Source: Streptomyces sp. 71268 (GTDB taxonomy: Bacteria > Actinomycetota > Actinomycetes > Streptomycetales > Streptomycetaceae). From it: a stretch of DNA of 64,000 nucleotides. Shown one piece after another: positions 1-8,668 of the stretch. The notes below the pieces were generated by a model. The model was not told the origin of the DNA. It ran no database searches and saw nothing but the letters and a program-made list of their open reading frames with translations. Positions within the stretch are counted from its first letter, which is position 1, and each line of letters opens with the position of its first letter. The DNA is taken from contig NZ_CP114200.1 of assembly GCF_029392895.1 (NCBI RefSeq), positions 5,396,001 through 5,460,000 of the forward strand. The letters run 5' to 3'. The position numbers and the translations under genes were made by a program.

Positions 1-1233
1 GCTGACGGTCGAGCCGTCGTTGGCCATGCTCATCGGGACCACGAAGACGAAGAACGAGGCTCCGGTGAGGACCAGCGCCATGGCGAACTTCACCGTGGTG
101 CTGGGTTCCTTGTTCCGCCGGGCCAGCGCCAGCCACATCCAGGCGAAGACCGGGGCGAGGGCCATGACCCAGGCCGAGTTGACCGACTGGAACCAGGACG
201 ACGGGAAGCGGATGCCGAAGACGTTGTCCGCCGTCTTGGTCTCGGCGAAGGCGGACAGCGTCGACCCGCCCTGGTCGAAGATCATCCAGAAGACGGCCGC
301 CGCGGCGAAGAACCAGATGTAGCCGCTGACCTTGGTCTGCTCAAGCTCGGTCAGCTCCTTGTCCCGCTTGATGCGGACGAGCACCGCGATCGGGATGACC
401 AGGCCGGCGATGGTGATCGGCACGAGCGCCCAGTTGAGGGTGAAGTGACCGGTCAGGGTGACCACGGCGTAGAACGCGGCCGTGATCGCCGTCCAGATCA
501 GACCCTTGCGGAGCCAGCTCTTGCGCTCCTCGATGTTGAGCGGCGTCGGCACCTGGCTGGAGAGCGGGCTCAGGTGACGGGTGCCGATCAGGAACTGGAT
601 CAGGCCGAGCGCCATGCCGAGCGCGGCGATGGCGAAGCCGAGGTGCCAGTTGACCTCCTGGCCCACCGTGCCGATGATCAACGGCGCCGCGAAGCCACCG
701 ATGTTGATGCCGATGTAGAAGATCGTGAAGCCGCCGTCACGGCGCGGGTCTTCCGGGCCCTCGTACAGGTGGCCGACCATCGTGGAGATGTTGGCCTTCA
801 GCAGGCCGGAGCCGAACGCGACGAGCGCCAGGCCGCCGAAGAACGGCAACTGTCCGGGCACCGCGAGCAGGAGGTGGCCGGCCATGATGATGCTGGCGGC
901 GATGGCCACGGTCTTCCGCGGCCCCCACACCCGGTCACCGAACCAGCCGCCGGGCATCGCCAGGAGGTAGACCATGGCCAGGTACACGGAGTAGATCGCG
1001 ACCGCGTTGGCCTCGGTCATCTCCAGGCCGCCGCCTTGGCTGCCGTCCTTCGAGTCCGGCCCGCCGGAGATCAGGTAGAGGACGAGCAGGGCCCGCATGC
1101 CGTAGAAGCTGAAGCGCTCCCACATCTCGGTCATGAAGAGAGTGGCCAGGCCGCGAGGGTGGCCGAAGAAGGTCTTGCCGCCGTTGGCAGGGGTTCCCTG
1201 CTTGGCCGCGCCCTTCGTCAGGCTGGACGCCAT
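1..1233 (-). CDS. POT-family proton:peptide symporter (C-terminus beyond window)
   Basis: Proton-driven di/tripeptide uptake protein of the POT/PTR2 branch of the major facilitator superfamily, in the cytoplasmic membrane. The visible 411 codons begin MASSLTKGAAKQG at a CAT complement at 1231-1233. Family hallmarks are ERFSFYGMRALL near residue 40 and FYIGINIGGFAAPLI near residue 170, between regularly spaced hydrophobic helices. The reading frame is still open at base 1, so the C-terminus lies outside the window. The gene is divergent from the response-regulator gene at 2083, with 850 bp between them that carry an inverted repeat (1494-1522). Family assignment is firm; the transported peptide is not readable from sequence. 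Confidence 0.93.
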   Translation of the reverse strand, partial: MASSLTKGAAKQGTPANGGKTFFGHPRGLATLFMTEMWERFSFYGMRALLVLYLISGGPDSKDGSQGGGLEMTEANAVAIYSVYLAMVYLLAMPGGWFGDRVWGPRKTVAIAASIIMAGHLLLAVPGQLPFFGGLALVAFGSGLLKANISTMVGHLYEGPEDPRRDGGFTIFYIGINIGGFAAPLIIGTVGQEVNWHLGFAIAALGMALGLIQFLIGTRHLSPLSSQVPTPLNIEERKSWLRKGLIWTAITAAFYAVVTLTGHFTLNWALVPITIAGLVIPIAVLVRIKRDKELTELEQTKVSGYIWFFAAAAVFWMIFDQGGSTLSAFAETKTADNVFGIRFPSSWFQSVNSAWVMALAPVFAWMWLALARRNKEPSTTVKFAMALVLTGASFFVFVVPMSMANDGSTVS

Positions 1234-2070
1234 GGTTGTTCCTTGGGGGGCTCGGGACGCGAGGCCAAGACGGCTAGCCGGAATCAAGATCACGCGCCCG
1301 GTCGGGTAGCCGGCTTCGACGACGCGTCGCCCACCCCCGTCCCGCGGGGGGCGGTACCCATGGGGGGAACCGGGAAGGGCGGTCACACCGCCGCGCTCCA
1401 CGCCCCCCGCGCGAGGAACACGCGGCGGACCCGGCCGGCAGGTCATTCACTGTGCTTGACGGGGCTGGTGGCTCCAGTCCCGGGCACAAAGAAACCTTTG
1501 GCGCGTCTTGCGAACCAAAGGTCTCAGGGCAGTGCTACAGACGTTCCGTCACCATACGCCAGACGCGGGGCACGAATGGAAGGCGATGAGACGTAACTCA
1601 CGACACATGGTCGCAACTTTTGCCTCGCATTTGAAGAGAACTGGTCAGTCGCTCACGGTGGCCTGATAACGGTCTAACACACACCAGATCGCCCGCGCCG
1701 GGGCGGCGCCGGCAACGGCGGTTCAGCGGCGGCCGTTTGGCCTCCGGAACGCGCGGCTCCGGGTGACACGACTCCGGGGGTGGCCGGCCCGGGTGGCCCG
1801 GGTCGGCGTCGCGGCGGCTCGACCGCGCGCGGCGGGCCTGGGCCGGTGACGTTGGCGGCGGAGCGAGGCCGCCCGCACGTGGCGTGGGCCACGTTCCACG
1901 GGGAGCCGCGAGGCGCGCGGGCTCGGCGCGGAGCGCGCGGCGGGCGCCGGGGGGCGTACGCGGGAGTGGCGGCCGCGACCCGGCGGGCACCCGTGGTCGG
2001 CGGGCCGGGCCCGCGAGGCGTCCGTCGAGCTGAGAGCGCGGGCCCGGCCCTCCTCCGGCCGGTCGCGGAC
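1234..2070. other. Long divergent intergenic region between the POT transporter and the two-component system
   Basis: I see no convincing gene here. Frames are open only because of GC content and give Arg/Pro/Gly-rich nonsense. The recognisable elements are the inverted repeat at 1494-1522 and a comparatively AT-richer patch around 1600-1670, which may hold promoter sequence for either side. Confidence 0.5.
1494..1522. promoter_or_regulatory. 8+13+8 bp inverted repeat, possible operator
   Basis: ACCTTTGG at 1494-1501 and its exact complement CCAAAGGT at 1515-1522 are separated by 13 bp, so the arm centres are 21 bp (two helical turns) apart. That geometry suits a dimeric regulator. It lies about 260 bp upstream of the POT start and 560 bp upstream of the response regulator. 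The binding factor is unknown. Confidence 0.45.
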
Positions 2071-2076
2071 TACCAT
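2071..2076 (+). promoter_or_regulatory. -10-like hexamer for a probably leaderless response-regulator transcript
   Basis: TACCAT ends exactly 6 nt before the ATG at 2083 and there is no Shine-Dalgarno sequence upstream of that ATG. This spacing places the transcription start at or next to the A of ATG. The same TANNNT-N6-start arrangement recurs at 5027 and 37375. Confidence 0.5.
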
Positions 2077-2082
2077 TCCCGC

Positions 2083-2763
2083 ATGACCCGAGTACTGCTC
2101 GCCGAGGATGACGCGTCCATCTCGGAGCCGCTCGCCCGCGCTCTGCGCCGCGAGGGGTACGAGGTCGAGGTGCGCCAGGACGGCCCCACCGCGCTGGACG
2201 CTGGCCTGCAAGGCGGCGTCGATCTGCTCGTCCTCGACCTCGGCCTGCCGGGCATGGACGGCCTGGAGGTCTGTCGGCGGCTGCGCAACGAGGGCCACGG
2301 CTTCCCCGTGCTGGTGCTCACGGCCCGCGCCGACGAAGTAGACACCGTTGTCGGACTGGACGCCGGGGCCGACGACTACGTCACCAAGCCGTTCCGGCTC
2401 GCCGAACTGCTGGCCCGCGTGCGGGCCCTGCTGCGCCGTGGCTCCGTCGAGGCGCAGCAGCCGCAGCCCGCCACCCACGGCGTACGGATCGACGTCGAGT
2501 CCCACCGGGCCTGGATGGGCGACGAGGAGTTGCAGCTCACCGCCAAGGAGTTCGACCTGCTGCGGGTCCTGGTCCGGGACGCGGGCCGGGTCGTCACGCG
2601 CGACCAGCTCATGCGCGAGGTCTGGGACACCACCTGGTGGTCCTCGACCAAGACGCTCGACATGCACATCTCCTGGCTGCGCAAGAAGCTGGGCGACGAC
2701 GCCGCCAACCCGCGCTACATCGCCACGGTGCGCGGCGTGGGCTTCCGGTTCGAGAAGAACTAG
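2083..2763 (+). CDS. OmpR/PhoB-family two-component response regulator
   Basis: DNA-binding response regulator of 226 aa. The receiver domain covers about residues 3-115, with the acidic pair in LLAEDD, the phospho-acceptor Asp52 in LLVLDLGLPG, Thr80 and Lys102 in DYVTKPF. A winged-helix trans_reg_C domain follows (about 130-226), ending in the usual YIATVRGVGFRFEKN. The upstream open frame starting near 1780 is GC noise. The ATG at 2083 fits both the domain start and the 6-nt-spaced -10 hexamer. The partner histidine kinase follows 167 bp downstream on the same strand. The regulon is unknown; the divergent POT gene and adjacent GtrA gene are candidates by proximity only. Confidence 0.95.
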   Translation: MTRVLLAEDDASISEPLARALRREGYEVEVRQDGPTALDAGLQGGVDLLVLDLGLPGMDGLEVCRRLRNEGHGFPVLVLTARADEVDTVVGLDAGADDYVTKPFRLAELLARVRALLRRGSVEAQQPQPATHGVRIDVESHRAWMGDEELQLTAKEFDLLRVLVRDAGRVVTRDQLMREVWDTTWWSSTKTLDMHISWLRKKLGDDAANPRYIATVRGVGFRFEKN

Positions 2764-2930
2764 CGCCGGAACCCGGCGAGGAGACCCGGTGGTAAACGCC
2801 GGAAACTCGCAGAGACGGTGAAAGTCGACAGAAAGCCAGTAAAAAGCCGACAGAATGTGGGCGGAAGACTGGCCGGAACCGCACCTGAACGCTGAACACT
2901 CAGCGCTGACCCGAACACGGTAGTGGGCCC

Positions 2931-4184
2931 ATGCGTCGCCGTTTGATCAATTCCACGCTCGCGGTGGTGCTCGTCGTCATCGCCGTCTTCGGCGTCTCCC
3001 TGGTCATCGTGGAGACCCGCACCATCGAGAACAGCGCCCAGGAGAGCGTGGAGTCCGAGGCCCTGCGGCTGCTCAGCATCGTGGACGGGCGGCTCATCGG
3101 CGGCGAGGCGGTCACCCCCAAGGTGCTGAGCGAACAGATCACCACCGACCGCTACGCCCGCATCACCGTCCCCGGCCAGTCCGCCCCGCTGGAGATCGGC
3201 GACCGCCCGTCGGGCGGCGTCATCGCCGCGGAGGAGAAGGGCGCGAAGGGCGTGACGGTCCGGGTCGAGGAGTCGCACGGCACCGTCGGCCGGGAGATCG
3301 GCCGCACGTTACTGATCATCCTGGCGGTGGCCCTGCTGGCCGTCGCGGCGGCCGTCATCCTCGCCGTACGGCAGGCGCACCGGCTCGCCGCGCCCCTCAC
3401 GGACCTGGCCGAGACCGCCGAACGCCTCGGCTCGGGCGACCCGCGGCCCCGGCACCGGCGGTACGGCGTCCCCGAACTCGACCGGGTCGCCGACGTACTC
3501 GACTCCAGCGCCGAGCGCATCGCGCGGATGCTCACCGCCGAGCGCCGGCTCGCCGCCGACGCCTCGCACCAACTGCGCACGCCGCTGACGGCGCTGTCCA
3601 TGCGCCTTGAGGAGATCACGCTCACCGACGAGCCGGAGACCGTCAAGGAGGAGGCCACCATCGCGCTGGCCCAGGTCGAGCGGCTGACCGACGTCGTACA
3701 GCGGCTGCTCACCAACTCCCGGGACCCGCGCTCCGGCTCGGCCGTCGCCTTCGACCTGGACGAGGTCGTCAAGCAGCAGATCGAGGAGTGGCGCCCGGCT
3801 TACCGCAGCGAGGGCCGGGCCGTCGTCCGCTCCGGCAAGAAGGGGCTGCGGGCGGTCGGCACCCCGGGCGCGGTGGCCCAGGTGCTGGCGACGTTGATCG
3901 AGAACTCGCTGATGCACGGCGGCGGCACGGTGGCGCTGCGCACCCGGGTCACCGGCAACCAGGCCGTGGTCGAGGTCTCGGACGAGGGCCCGGGCGTCCC
4001 CGCCGACCTGGGCGCCCGCGTCTTCGAGCGCACGGTCAGCGGCCGCAACTCCACGGGCCTCGGCCTCGCCGTGGCCCGCGACCTGGCCGAGGCGGACGGC
4101 GGCCGACTGGAACTCCTCCAGCAGCAGCCGCCGATCTTCGCCCTCTTCCTCAGCCGCGAGGCCGAGTCCGCGTACGAGGCGTGA
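2931..4184 (+). CDS. Two-component sensor histidine kinase (HAMP-HisKA-HATPase)
   Basis: Membrane sensor kinase of 417 aa, partner of the regulator just upstream. TM1 is about residues 8-28, an extracytoplasmic loop of about 95 residues follows, and TM2 is about 125-147. A HAMP linker precedes the HisKA domain with phospho-acceptor His213 in ASHQLRTPLT. The HATPase_c domain has N-box IENSLMHGGG, G1 DEGPGVP and G2 TGLGLAVARDL. Start ATG follows the pair spacing. The stop codon lies inside one copy of a 24-bp sequence repeated 130 bp further downstream (4171-4194 and 4301-4324). The loop gives no clear hint of the ligand. Confidence 0.94.
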   Translation: MRRRLINSTLAVVLVVIAVFGVSLVIVETRTIENSAQESVESEALRLLSIVDGRLIGGEAVTPKVLSEQITTDRYARITVPGQSAPLEIGDRPSGGVIAAEEKGAKGVTVRVEESHGTVGREIGRTLLIILAVALLAVAAAVILAVRQAHRLAAPLTDLAETAERLGSGDPRPRHRRYGVPELDRVADVLDSSAERIARMLTAERRLAADASHQLRTPLTALSMRLEEITLTDEPETVKEEATIALAQVERLTDVVQRLLTNSRDPRSGSAVAFDLDEVVKQQIEEWRPAYRSEGRAVVRSGKKGLRAVGTPGAVAQVLATLIENSLMHGGGTVALRTRVTGNQAVVEVSDEGPGVPADLGARVFERTVSGRNSTGLGLAVARDLAEADGGRLELLQQQPPIFALFLSREAESAYEA

Positions 4185-4324
4185 GCCGTAGGCGTAAGCC
4201 GCAGGTGTCAGGCGTGTGGGCGCGAGGAGTGAGCCGTGTGCGCGCGGGCGCGAGCCGTACGTGGGTGGGCGCGCGCCGTACGTAAGAGGCCCGCGCCGCG
4301 CGTACGAGGCGTGGGCCGTGGGCG
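4171..4324. repeat. Two 24-bp near-identical direct copies overlapping the kinase 3' end
   Basis: Copies at 4171-4194 and 4301-4324 share 22 of 24 bases (core CGTACGAGGCGTG). The first contains the stop codon of the kinase gene. The sequence between them is rich in GCG/GTG/CGTACG words and looks like degenerate, slipped copies. There is no coding content I can support between 4185 and 4352. Confidence 0.6.
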
Positions 4325-4352
4325 CGAGGTGGCGCGGGGGCGTGCGGGTGGG

Positions 4353-4868
4353 CTACTTGGCGCGGCCGGCCTGGGCGCGCTCGCGCTGCTCGGCCGTGGT
4401 GAGGAACGACTCGGCCGTCTGCACCGCCTCGCGGGCGGGCAGCGCCCGGAACACCCAGGTGCGGTACGACCAGAAGCGGAAGAGGGTCGCGATGCCGATG
4501 CCGAGGAACTTGAACACGTTGCTCTGCAGCGGGGTGTCCCAGTCGAAGCCGTACGTCGCGGTGTAGAGGATGCCGTTCTCGATCACCAGGCCGATCGCGC
4601 TGAACAGCAGGAACAGGCTCAGCTCCTTGGCCCGGCCGCTCTTGTCGCGGTCCCGGTAGGTGAAGTACCGGAAGCCCACGTAGTTGAAGGCGATGGCGAC
4701 GACCGTCGCCAGGATGCTCGCGCGCACCACGGGCAGCTCGGTCATGTGCCGGACGAGGTTGAAGACCGCGAGATTGACGAGGAGGCCCACACCACCCACG
4801 GCGCCGAACTTGGCGACCTCGCGCATGAGCAGTTCCAGCCGCATACGCAGCGCGCGCCGTTCACTCAT
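4353..4868 (-). CDS. GtrA-like small multi-pass membrane protein
   Basis: GtrA/DPMS-type membrane protein, a family often involved in flipping polyprenyl-linked sugars or supporting surface glycan synthesis. From the chosen start MSERRALRM it is 171 aa with four hydrophobic segments: around FGAVGGVGLLVNLAVFN, ASILATVVAIAFNYVGF, LSLFLLFSAIGLVI and FKFLGIGIATLFRFWSYRTW. The C-terminal FRFWSYRTWVFR is typical. An ATG at 4904 would add 12 residues, but its only purine-rich box lies 2 nt upstream, so I prefer 4868. It is convergent with the kinase gene and divergent from purK, which it adjoins. The glycan substrate cannot be deduced. Confidence 0.88.
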   Translation of the reverse strand: MSERRALRMRLELLMREVAKFGAVGGVGLLVNLAVFNLVRHMTELPVVRASILATVVAIAFNYVGFRYFTYRDRDKSGRAKELSLFLLFSAIGLVIENGILYTATYGFDWDTPLQSNVFKFLGIGIATLFRFWSYRTWVFRALPAREAVQTAESFLTTAEQRERAQAGRAK

Positions 4869-5026
4869 AGTGATCGTCTTACTCCGTATCGCGGTTGTCG
4901 GCATTACTCCATCTGCTTCATGCTAACCAGCCGCGGCCGGGGGCGCGTCCGGGTATCGGGGATCACCGCCCTGACCCACCTTGGAGGTTCCTACGAGCGC
5001 ACGCGGGGCCCACTGGCTGATACGGC

Positions 5027-5032
5027 TACCCT
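5027..5032 (+). promoter_or_regulatory. -10-like hexamer for purK, probably leaderless
   Basis: TACCCT is followed by exactly 6 nt and then the GTG start at 5039. There is no plausible ribosome-binding site within 15 nt of that GTG. I did not find a convincing -35 at 17-18 bp. Confidence 0.45.
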
Positions 5033-5038
5033 GGGTGG

Positions 5039-6187
5039 GTGACGTTCCCTGTAATTGGCATGGTCGGCGGGGGCCAGCTCGCGCGTATGACGCACGAGGC
5101 GGGCATCCCCCTCGGCGTCAAGTTCAAGCTCCTCAGCGACACCCCGACGGACTCCGCGGCGCAGGTCGTCGGCGATGTCGTCGTCGGTGACTACCACGAT
5201 CTGGAGACCCTTCGTAGCTTCGCACAAGGCTGTGACGTGATCACGTTCGATCACGAGCACGTGCCGATGGAGCACCTGCGAGCCCTGGAGGCCGACGGCA
5301 TCGCGGTCCGGCCCGGCTCGCGGGCGCTGGTGCACGCCCAGGACAAGGGCGTCATGCGGGCCAGGCTCGACGAGATCGGCGTGCCGTGCCCGCGTCACCG
5401 GATCGTCACCGACCCCGCCGACGTCGCCCGGTTCGCCGCCGAGGGCGACGGCTTCCCCGTCGTCCTGAAGACGGTGCGCGGCGGCTACGACGGCAAGGGC
5501 GTCTGGGTCGTGCGCGACGAGGCCGAGGCGGCCGAGCCGTTCCGCGCCGGCGTGCCGGTGCTGGCCGAGGAGAAGGTCCCCTTCGTGCGTGAGCTGGCGG
5601 CCAACGTGGTGCGCTCGCCGCACGGCCAGGCCGTGGCGTACCCCGTGGTCGAGTCGATCCAGGTGAACGGCGTCTGCGACACGGTCATCGCCCCCGCGCC
5701 CGACCTGGACCCCGAGCTGTCCGCGCACGCGCAGCAGCTCGCCCTGCGGATCGCCGAGGAACTGGACGTCACCGGCCACCTGGCCGTGGAACTCTTCGAG
5801 GTCCAGCGCCCCGACGGCCCCGCGGTGCTGGTCAACGAGCTGGCGATGCGCCCGCACAACTCGGGCCACTGGACCCAGGACGGCGCCGTCACCTCGCAGT
5901 TCGCCAACCACGTGCGCGCCGTGCTCGACCTGCCGCTGGGCGACCCGCGCCCGCGCGCCCGCTGGGCCGTGATGGCCAACGTCCTCGGTGGCGACTACCC
6001 CGACATGTACGGGGCGTACCTGCACTGCATGGCGCGCGACCCTGGCCTGAAGATCCATATGTACGGTAAAGATGTGAAGCCCGGCCGCAAGGTCGGCCAC
6101 GTCAATACCTACGGCGACGACTTGGCCGACGTGCGCGAGCGCGCGAGCCATGCCGCCGGTTACCTGCGAGGAACGATCACGGAATGA
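5039..6187 (+). CDS. purK: N5-carboxyaminoimidazole ribonucleotide synthase
   Basis: ATP- and bicarbonate-dependent conversion of AIR to N5-CAIR in purine biosynthesis, in the cytosol. The 382-aa protein opens with [16 protein letters not shown], the glycine-rich start of PurK. The ATP-grasp core has [19 protein letters not shown] (about 140-160), and [15 protein letters not shown] (about 265-280) is the PurK metal/ATP-binding signature. The length is normal. The start is GTG at 5039, directly preceding the conserved VIGMVGGG segment. The stop overlaps the purE start by 4 bp (ATGA), so the pair is translationally coupled. Confidence 0.97.
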   Translation: MTFPVIGMVGGGQLARMTHEAGIPLGVKFKLLSDTPTDSAAQVVGDVVVGDYHDLETLRSFAQGCDVITFDHEHVPMEHLRALEADGIAVRPGSRALVHAQDKGVMRARLDEIGVPCPRHRIVTDPADVARFAAEGDGFPVVLKTVRGGYDGKGVWVVRDEAEAAEPFRAGVPVLAEEKVPFVRELAANVVRSPHGQAVAYPVVESIQVNGVCDTVIAPAPDLDPELSAHAQQLALRIAEELDVTGHLAVELFEVQRPDGPAVLVNELAMRPHNSGHWTQDGAVTSQFANHVRAVLDLPLGDPRPRARWAVMANVLGGDYPDMYGAYLHCMARDPGLKIHMYGKDVKPGRKVGHVNTYGDDLADVRERASHAAGYLRGTITE

Positions 6188-6708
6188 CTTCGCCGCTCAT
6201 TGGGATCGTCATGGGGTCCGACTCCGACTGGCCCGTCATGGAAGCCGCCGCCAAGGCCCTGGACGAGTTCGAGATCGGTTACGAGGTCGATGTCGTCTCC
6301 GCGCACCGGATGCCCCGCGAGATGATCGCGTACGGGGAGCAGGCCGCGGACCGGGGGCTCAAGGCGATCATCGCCGGCGCGGGTGGCGCGGCCCACCTGC
6401 CGGGGATGCTGGCCTCCGTCACGCCGCTGCCGGTCATCGGCGTGCCGGTGCCGCTGAAGTACCTGGACGGCATGGACTCGCTGCTGTCCATCGTGCAGAT
6501 GCCGGCGGGCGTCCCGGTCGCCACGGTCTCGGTCGGCGGCGCCCGCAACGCGGGCCTGCTCGCGGCCCGGATGCTCGCCGCGTACGACCCGGACCTGCTG
6601 GCCCGGATGCGGCAGTTCCAGGAGGAGCTGAACGAGCAGGCCACCGAGAAGGGCAAGCGCCTGCGGGCCCGCGTCGAGGGTTCGGGCAGCTTCGGCTTCG
6701 CGAAGTAG
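6184..6708 (+). CDS. purE: N5-carboxyaminoimidazole ribonucleotide mutase
   Basis: Class I PurE, which moves the carboxyl group of N5-CAIR to give CAIR, the step after PurK. The 174-aa protein starts [16 protein letters not shown], the substrate-binding signature. SAHRMPREM supplies the catalytic His region, and [12 protein letters not shown] and [16 protein letters not shown] are also class I motifs. It overlaps purK by 4 bp in a two-gene operon. Length is a little above the compact bacterial enzymes because of a short C-terminal tail. Confidence 0.97.
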   Translation: MTSPLIGIVMGSDSDWPVMEAAAKALDEFEIGYEVDVVSAHRMPREMIAYGEQAADRGLKAIIAGAGGAAHLPGMLASVTPLPVIGVPVPLKYLDGMDSLLSIVQMPAGVPVATVSVGGARNAGLLAARMLAAYDPDLLARMRQFQEELNEQATEKGKRLRARVEGSGSFGFAK

Positions 6709-7036
6709 CCGGCCCGGGCGTCGCGGGGCGGCGGGTTCCGGTCGCGCGGGCCGGGCGGTGGCGCCGCGCCGTACGCCCCGCGCGCCCGCCCCACGACCTG
6801 CCGCCTACCCCGCGCCGCGGTCCGCCGCGCACGGCTCGCGGCGCCGCGGCCAGCCGCCGCCCGTCGTTTAGCGGCCGCCCGGGACGGGGAACCCAGCATC
6901 CGCGGAAACGATGTCAGCACGGAAGCGCGGAAGCACGGAAGCGCGGAACGAGCCGCCACCGCCGGCACCTCCGCCGGCGACCGCACGACCGCGCGCGCCA
7001 GCGACAGCGCGCGCGACAGCGACGATGGGGATGTGA
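6709..7036. other. purE-dipeptidase intergenic region
   Basis: About 330 bp of extreme GC content without a supportable gene. It contains the perfect 16-bp tandem duplication at 6917-6948 and a CGCG-rich stretch just before the dipeptidase start. No clear terminator with a T-tract is visible; the purE transcript may end on a loose GC-rich inverted repeat just after the stop. Confidence 0.4.
6917..6948. repeat. Perfect 2x16 bp tandem repeat
   Basis: GCACGGAAGCGCGGAA occurs at 6917-6932 and again, identical, at 6933-6948. Each unit itself contains two similar 8-bp halves (GCACGGAA/GCGCGGAA), so it can be read as four 8-bp units. It lies in non-coding sequence between purE and the dipeptidase gene. 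Confidence 0.75.
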
Positions 7037-8302
7037 GTGACCGTGTCACGTGAAGGCGCCAGCGACGGGCAGCAGTCGGAGTCGGGTCCGGCCGTGGTCG
7101 CCCCCGCCCCCGAACTCCTGGCCCGCGCCCGCGAACTGCTCGCCGAGTATCCCGTGGTCGACGGCCACAACGACCTGCCCTGGGCGCTCCGGGAGATCGG
7201 CTACGACCTCGACGAGCGCGACCTGGCCACCGACCTGAGCGCCCACCAGCACACGGACATCCCGCGCATGCGGGCCGGCGGCCTCGGCGCGCAGTTCTGG
7301 TCGGTGTTCGTACGCTCCGACTACGCCGGCGACCAGGCGGTCAGCGCGACCCTGGAACAGATCGACGTCGTACGCCGCTTCGTGGACCGCTACCCCGACG
7401 ACCTGCGGCTCGCCCTGACCGCCGACGACATGGAGGCGGCCCGCGCCGAGGGCCGGATCGCCTCGCTCATGGGCGCCGAGGGCGGCCACTCCATCGACTG
7501 CTCGCTGGGTACGCTGCGTGCCCTGTACGAGCTGGGCGTCCGCTACATGACGCTCACCCACAACGACAACGTGCCCTGGGCGGACTCGGCCACCGACGAC
7601 CCGGGCGTGGGCGGCCTCAGCCCCTTCGGGCACGAGGTCGTGCGCGAGATGAACCGCCTTGGCATGCTCGTGGACCTCTCCCACGTGGCCCCCGCGACGA
7701 TGCGGGCCGCGCTGCGCACCAGCGAGGCCCCGGTGATCTTCTCGCACTCGTCGGCGCGGTCCGTCTGCGACCACGTCCGCAACATCCCGGACGGCGTCCT
7801 TGAGCAACTGCCCGCCAACGGCGGCGTGGCGATGGTGACGTTCGTACCGAAGTTCATCCTGCCCGAGGCCATCGAGTGGACCCTGGCCGCCGACGCCAAC
7901 ATGAGCGCCAACGGCCTGCACCCGCTGGACACCTCCGCCGAGGGCATGCGCGTACAGCGCGCCTTCGAGGCGGCGAACCCGCGCCCGCTGGCCACGGCCA
8001 AGACGGTCGCCGACCACCTGGACCACATGCGCGAGGTCGCGGGCGTCGACCACCTGGGCATCGGCGGCGACTACGACGGCGTCGCCTTCACCCCCGCCGA
8101 CCTCGCCGACGTCTCCGGCTACCCCACCCTCATCGCCGAACTCCTCGACCGCGGCTGGTCGGAGGCCGACCTCGCCAAGCTGACCTGGAAGAACGCGGTC
8201 CGGGTACTCCGCGCGGCGGAGGACGTCTCCCGCGACCTGCGGGCCCGCCGCGCCCCGTCGATCGCCACGTTCGAGGCGCTGGACGGCAAGAGCAGGCGGT
8301 AG
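7037..8302 (+). CDS. Membrane-type (renal) dipeptidase, peptidase family M19
   Basis: Zinc-dependent dipeptidase of 421 aa hydrolysing dipeptides. The M19 signatures are present: [12 protein letters not shown] near residue 38 with the metal-binding His-x-Asp, MGAEGGHSI with the bridging Glu near residue 140, [31 protein letters not shown] and [10 protein letters not shown] near the C-terminus. No signal peptide or lipobox is visible, so the enzyme is predicted cytosolic despite the family name. The GTG at 7037 lies just after a GGGGAT purine box; the GTG at 7043 is a possible alternative. It stands alone, 330 bp after purE. Confidence 0.93.
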   Translation: MTVSREGASDGQQSESGPAVVAPAPELLARARELLAEYPVVDGHNDLPWALREIGYDLDERDLATDLSAHQHTDIPRMRAGGLGAQFWSVFVRSDYAGDQAVSATLEQIDVVRRFVDRYPDDLRLALTADDMEAARAEGRIASLMGAEGGHSIDCSLGTLRALYELGVRYMTLTHNDNVPWADSATDDPGVGGLSPFGHEVVREMNRLGMLVDLSHVAPATMRAALRTSEAPVIFSHSSARSVCDHVRNIPDGVLEQLPANGGVAMVTFVPKFILPEAIEWTLAADANMSANGLHPLDTSAEGMRVQRAFEAANPRPLATAKTVADHLDHMREVAGVDHLGIGGDYDGVAFTPADLADVSGYPTLIAELLDRGWSEADLAKLTWKNAVRVLRAAEDVSRDLRARRAPSIATFEALDGKSRR

Positions 8303-8546
8303 CGGCTGGGGCTGCGCCTGCGGTTGGGGCGGGCTGGGTTGGGTGGGGTTGGGCCGAAGCTGGCCTGGCTCTCCCCGCCCCGGCACGGCCGTCTGACCGC
8401 GCGTGGCTGGGCGTGGCGCCATCGCGGTCGTCGGTGATCGATTGATGGCCACTTCTGTCCTTCGCGGACCTCGGCCGCCCACCCACCCCCATGCTGGTGT
8501 CAGCCTCCAGCCGGGAGGACAGCCAGGACAGCCAGGAGGGGCCGCC

Positions 8547-8660
8547 GTGGGCGATCACCGCAAGCCGGACCCGGACCCAGGCCAGGGGAAGCCGCCGCCC
8601 GGCAACTCCGACGGGAAGGTGCCGGACCCGCCACCGCCCTCGGGCAACCGGCGGAAGTAG
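8547..8660 (+). CDS. Candidate 37-aa Pro/Asp-rich peptide with strong ribosome-binding site
   Basis: Small open frame starting GTG at 8547, preceded by the near-ideal Shine-Dalgarno AGGAGGGG with a 6-nt spacer. The peptide starts MGDHRKPDPDPGQGKPPPGN and ends in a PPPPSGNRRK tail. It has no Cys, no aromatic residue and no hydrophobic stretch, so it is neither a signal peptide nor a membrane peptide. It ends 8 nt before the methyltransferase start, implying co-translation. It could be a leader peptide for that gene, a small disordered protein or a peptide substrate. I recognise no family. The longer frame from 8403 lacks a good start. Confidence 0.45.
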   Translation: MGDHRKPDPDPGQGKPPPGNSDGKVPDPPPPSGNRRK

Positions 8661-8668
8661 CCGTACCC

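Noticed and set aside
1780..2082. N-terminal extension of the response regulator
   Set aside because: Residues before the ATG at 2083 are GC-noise; the receiver domain begins exactly at 2083 and a -10 hexamer lies at 2071.
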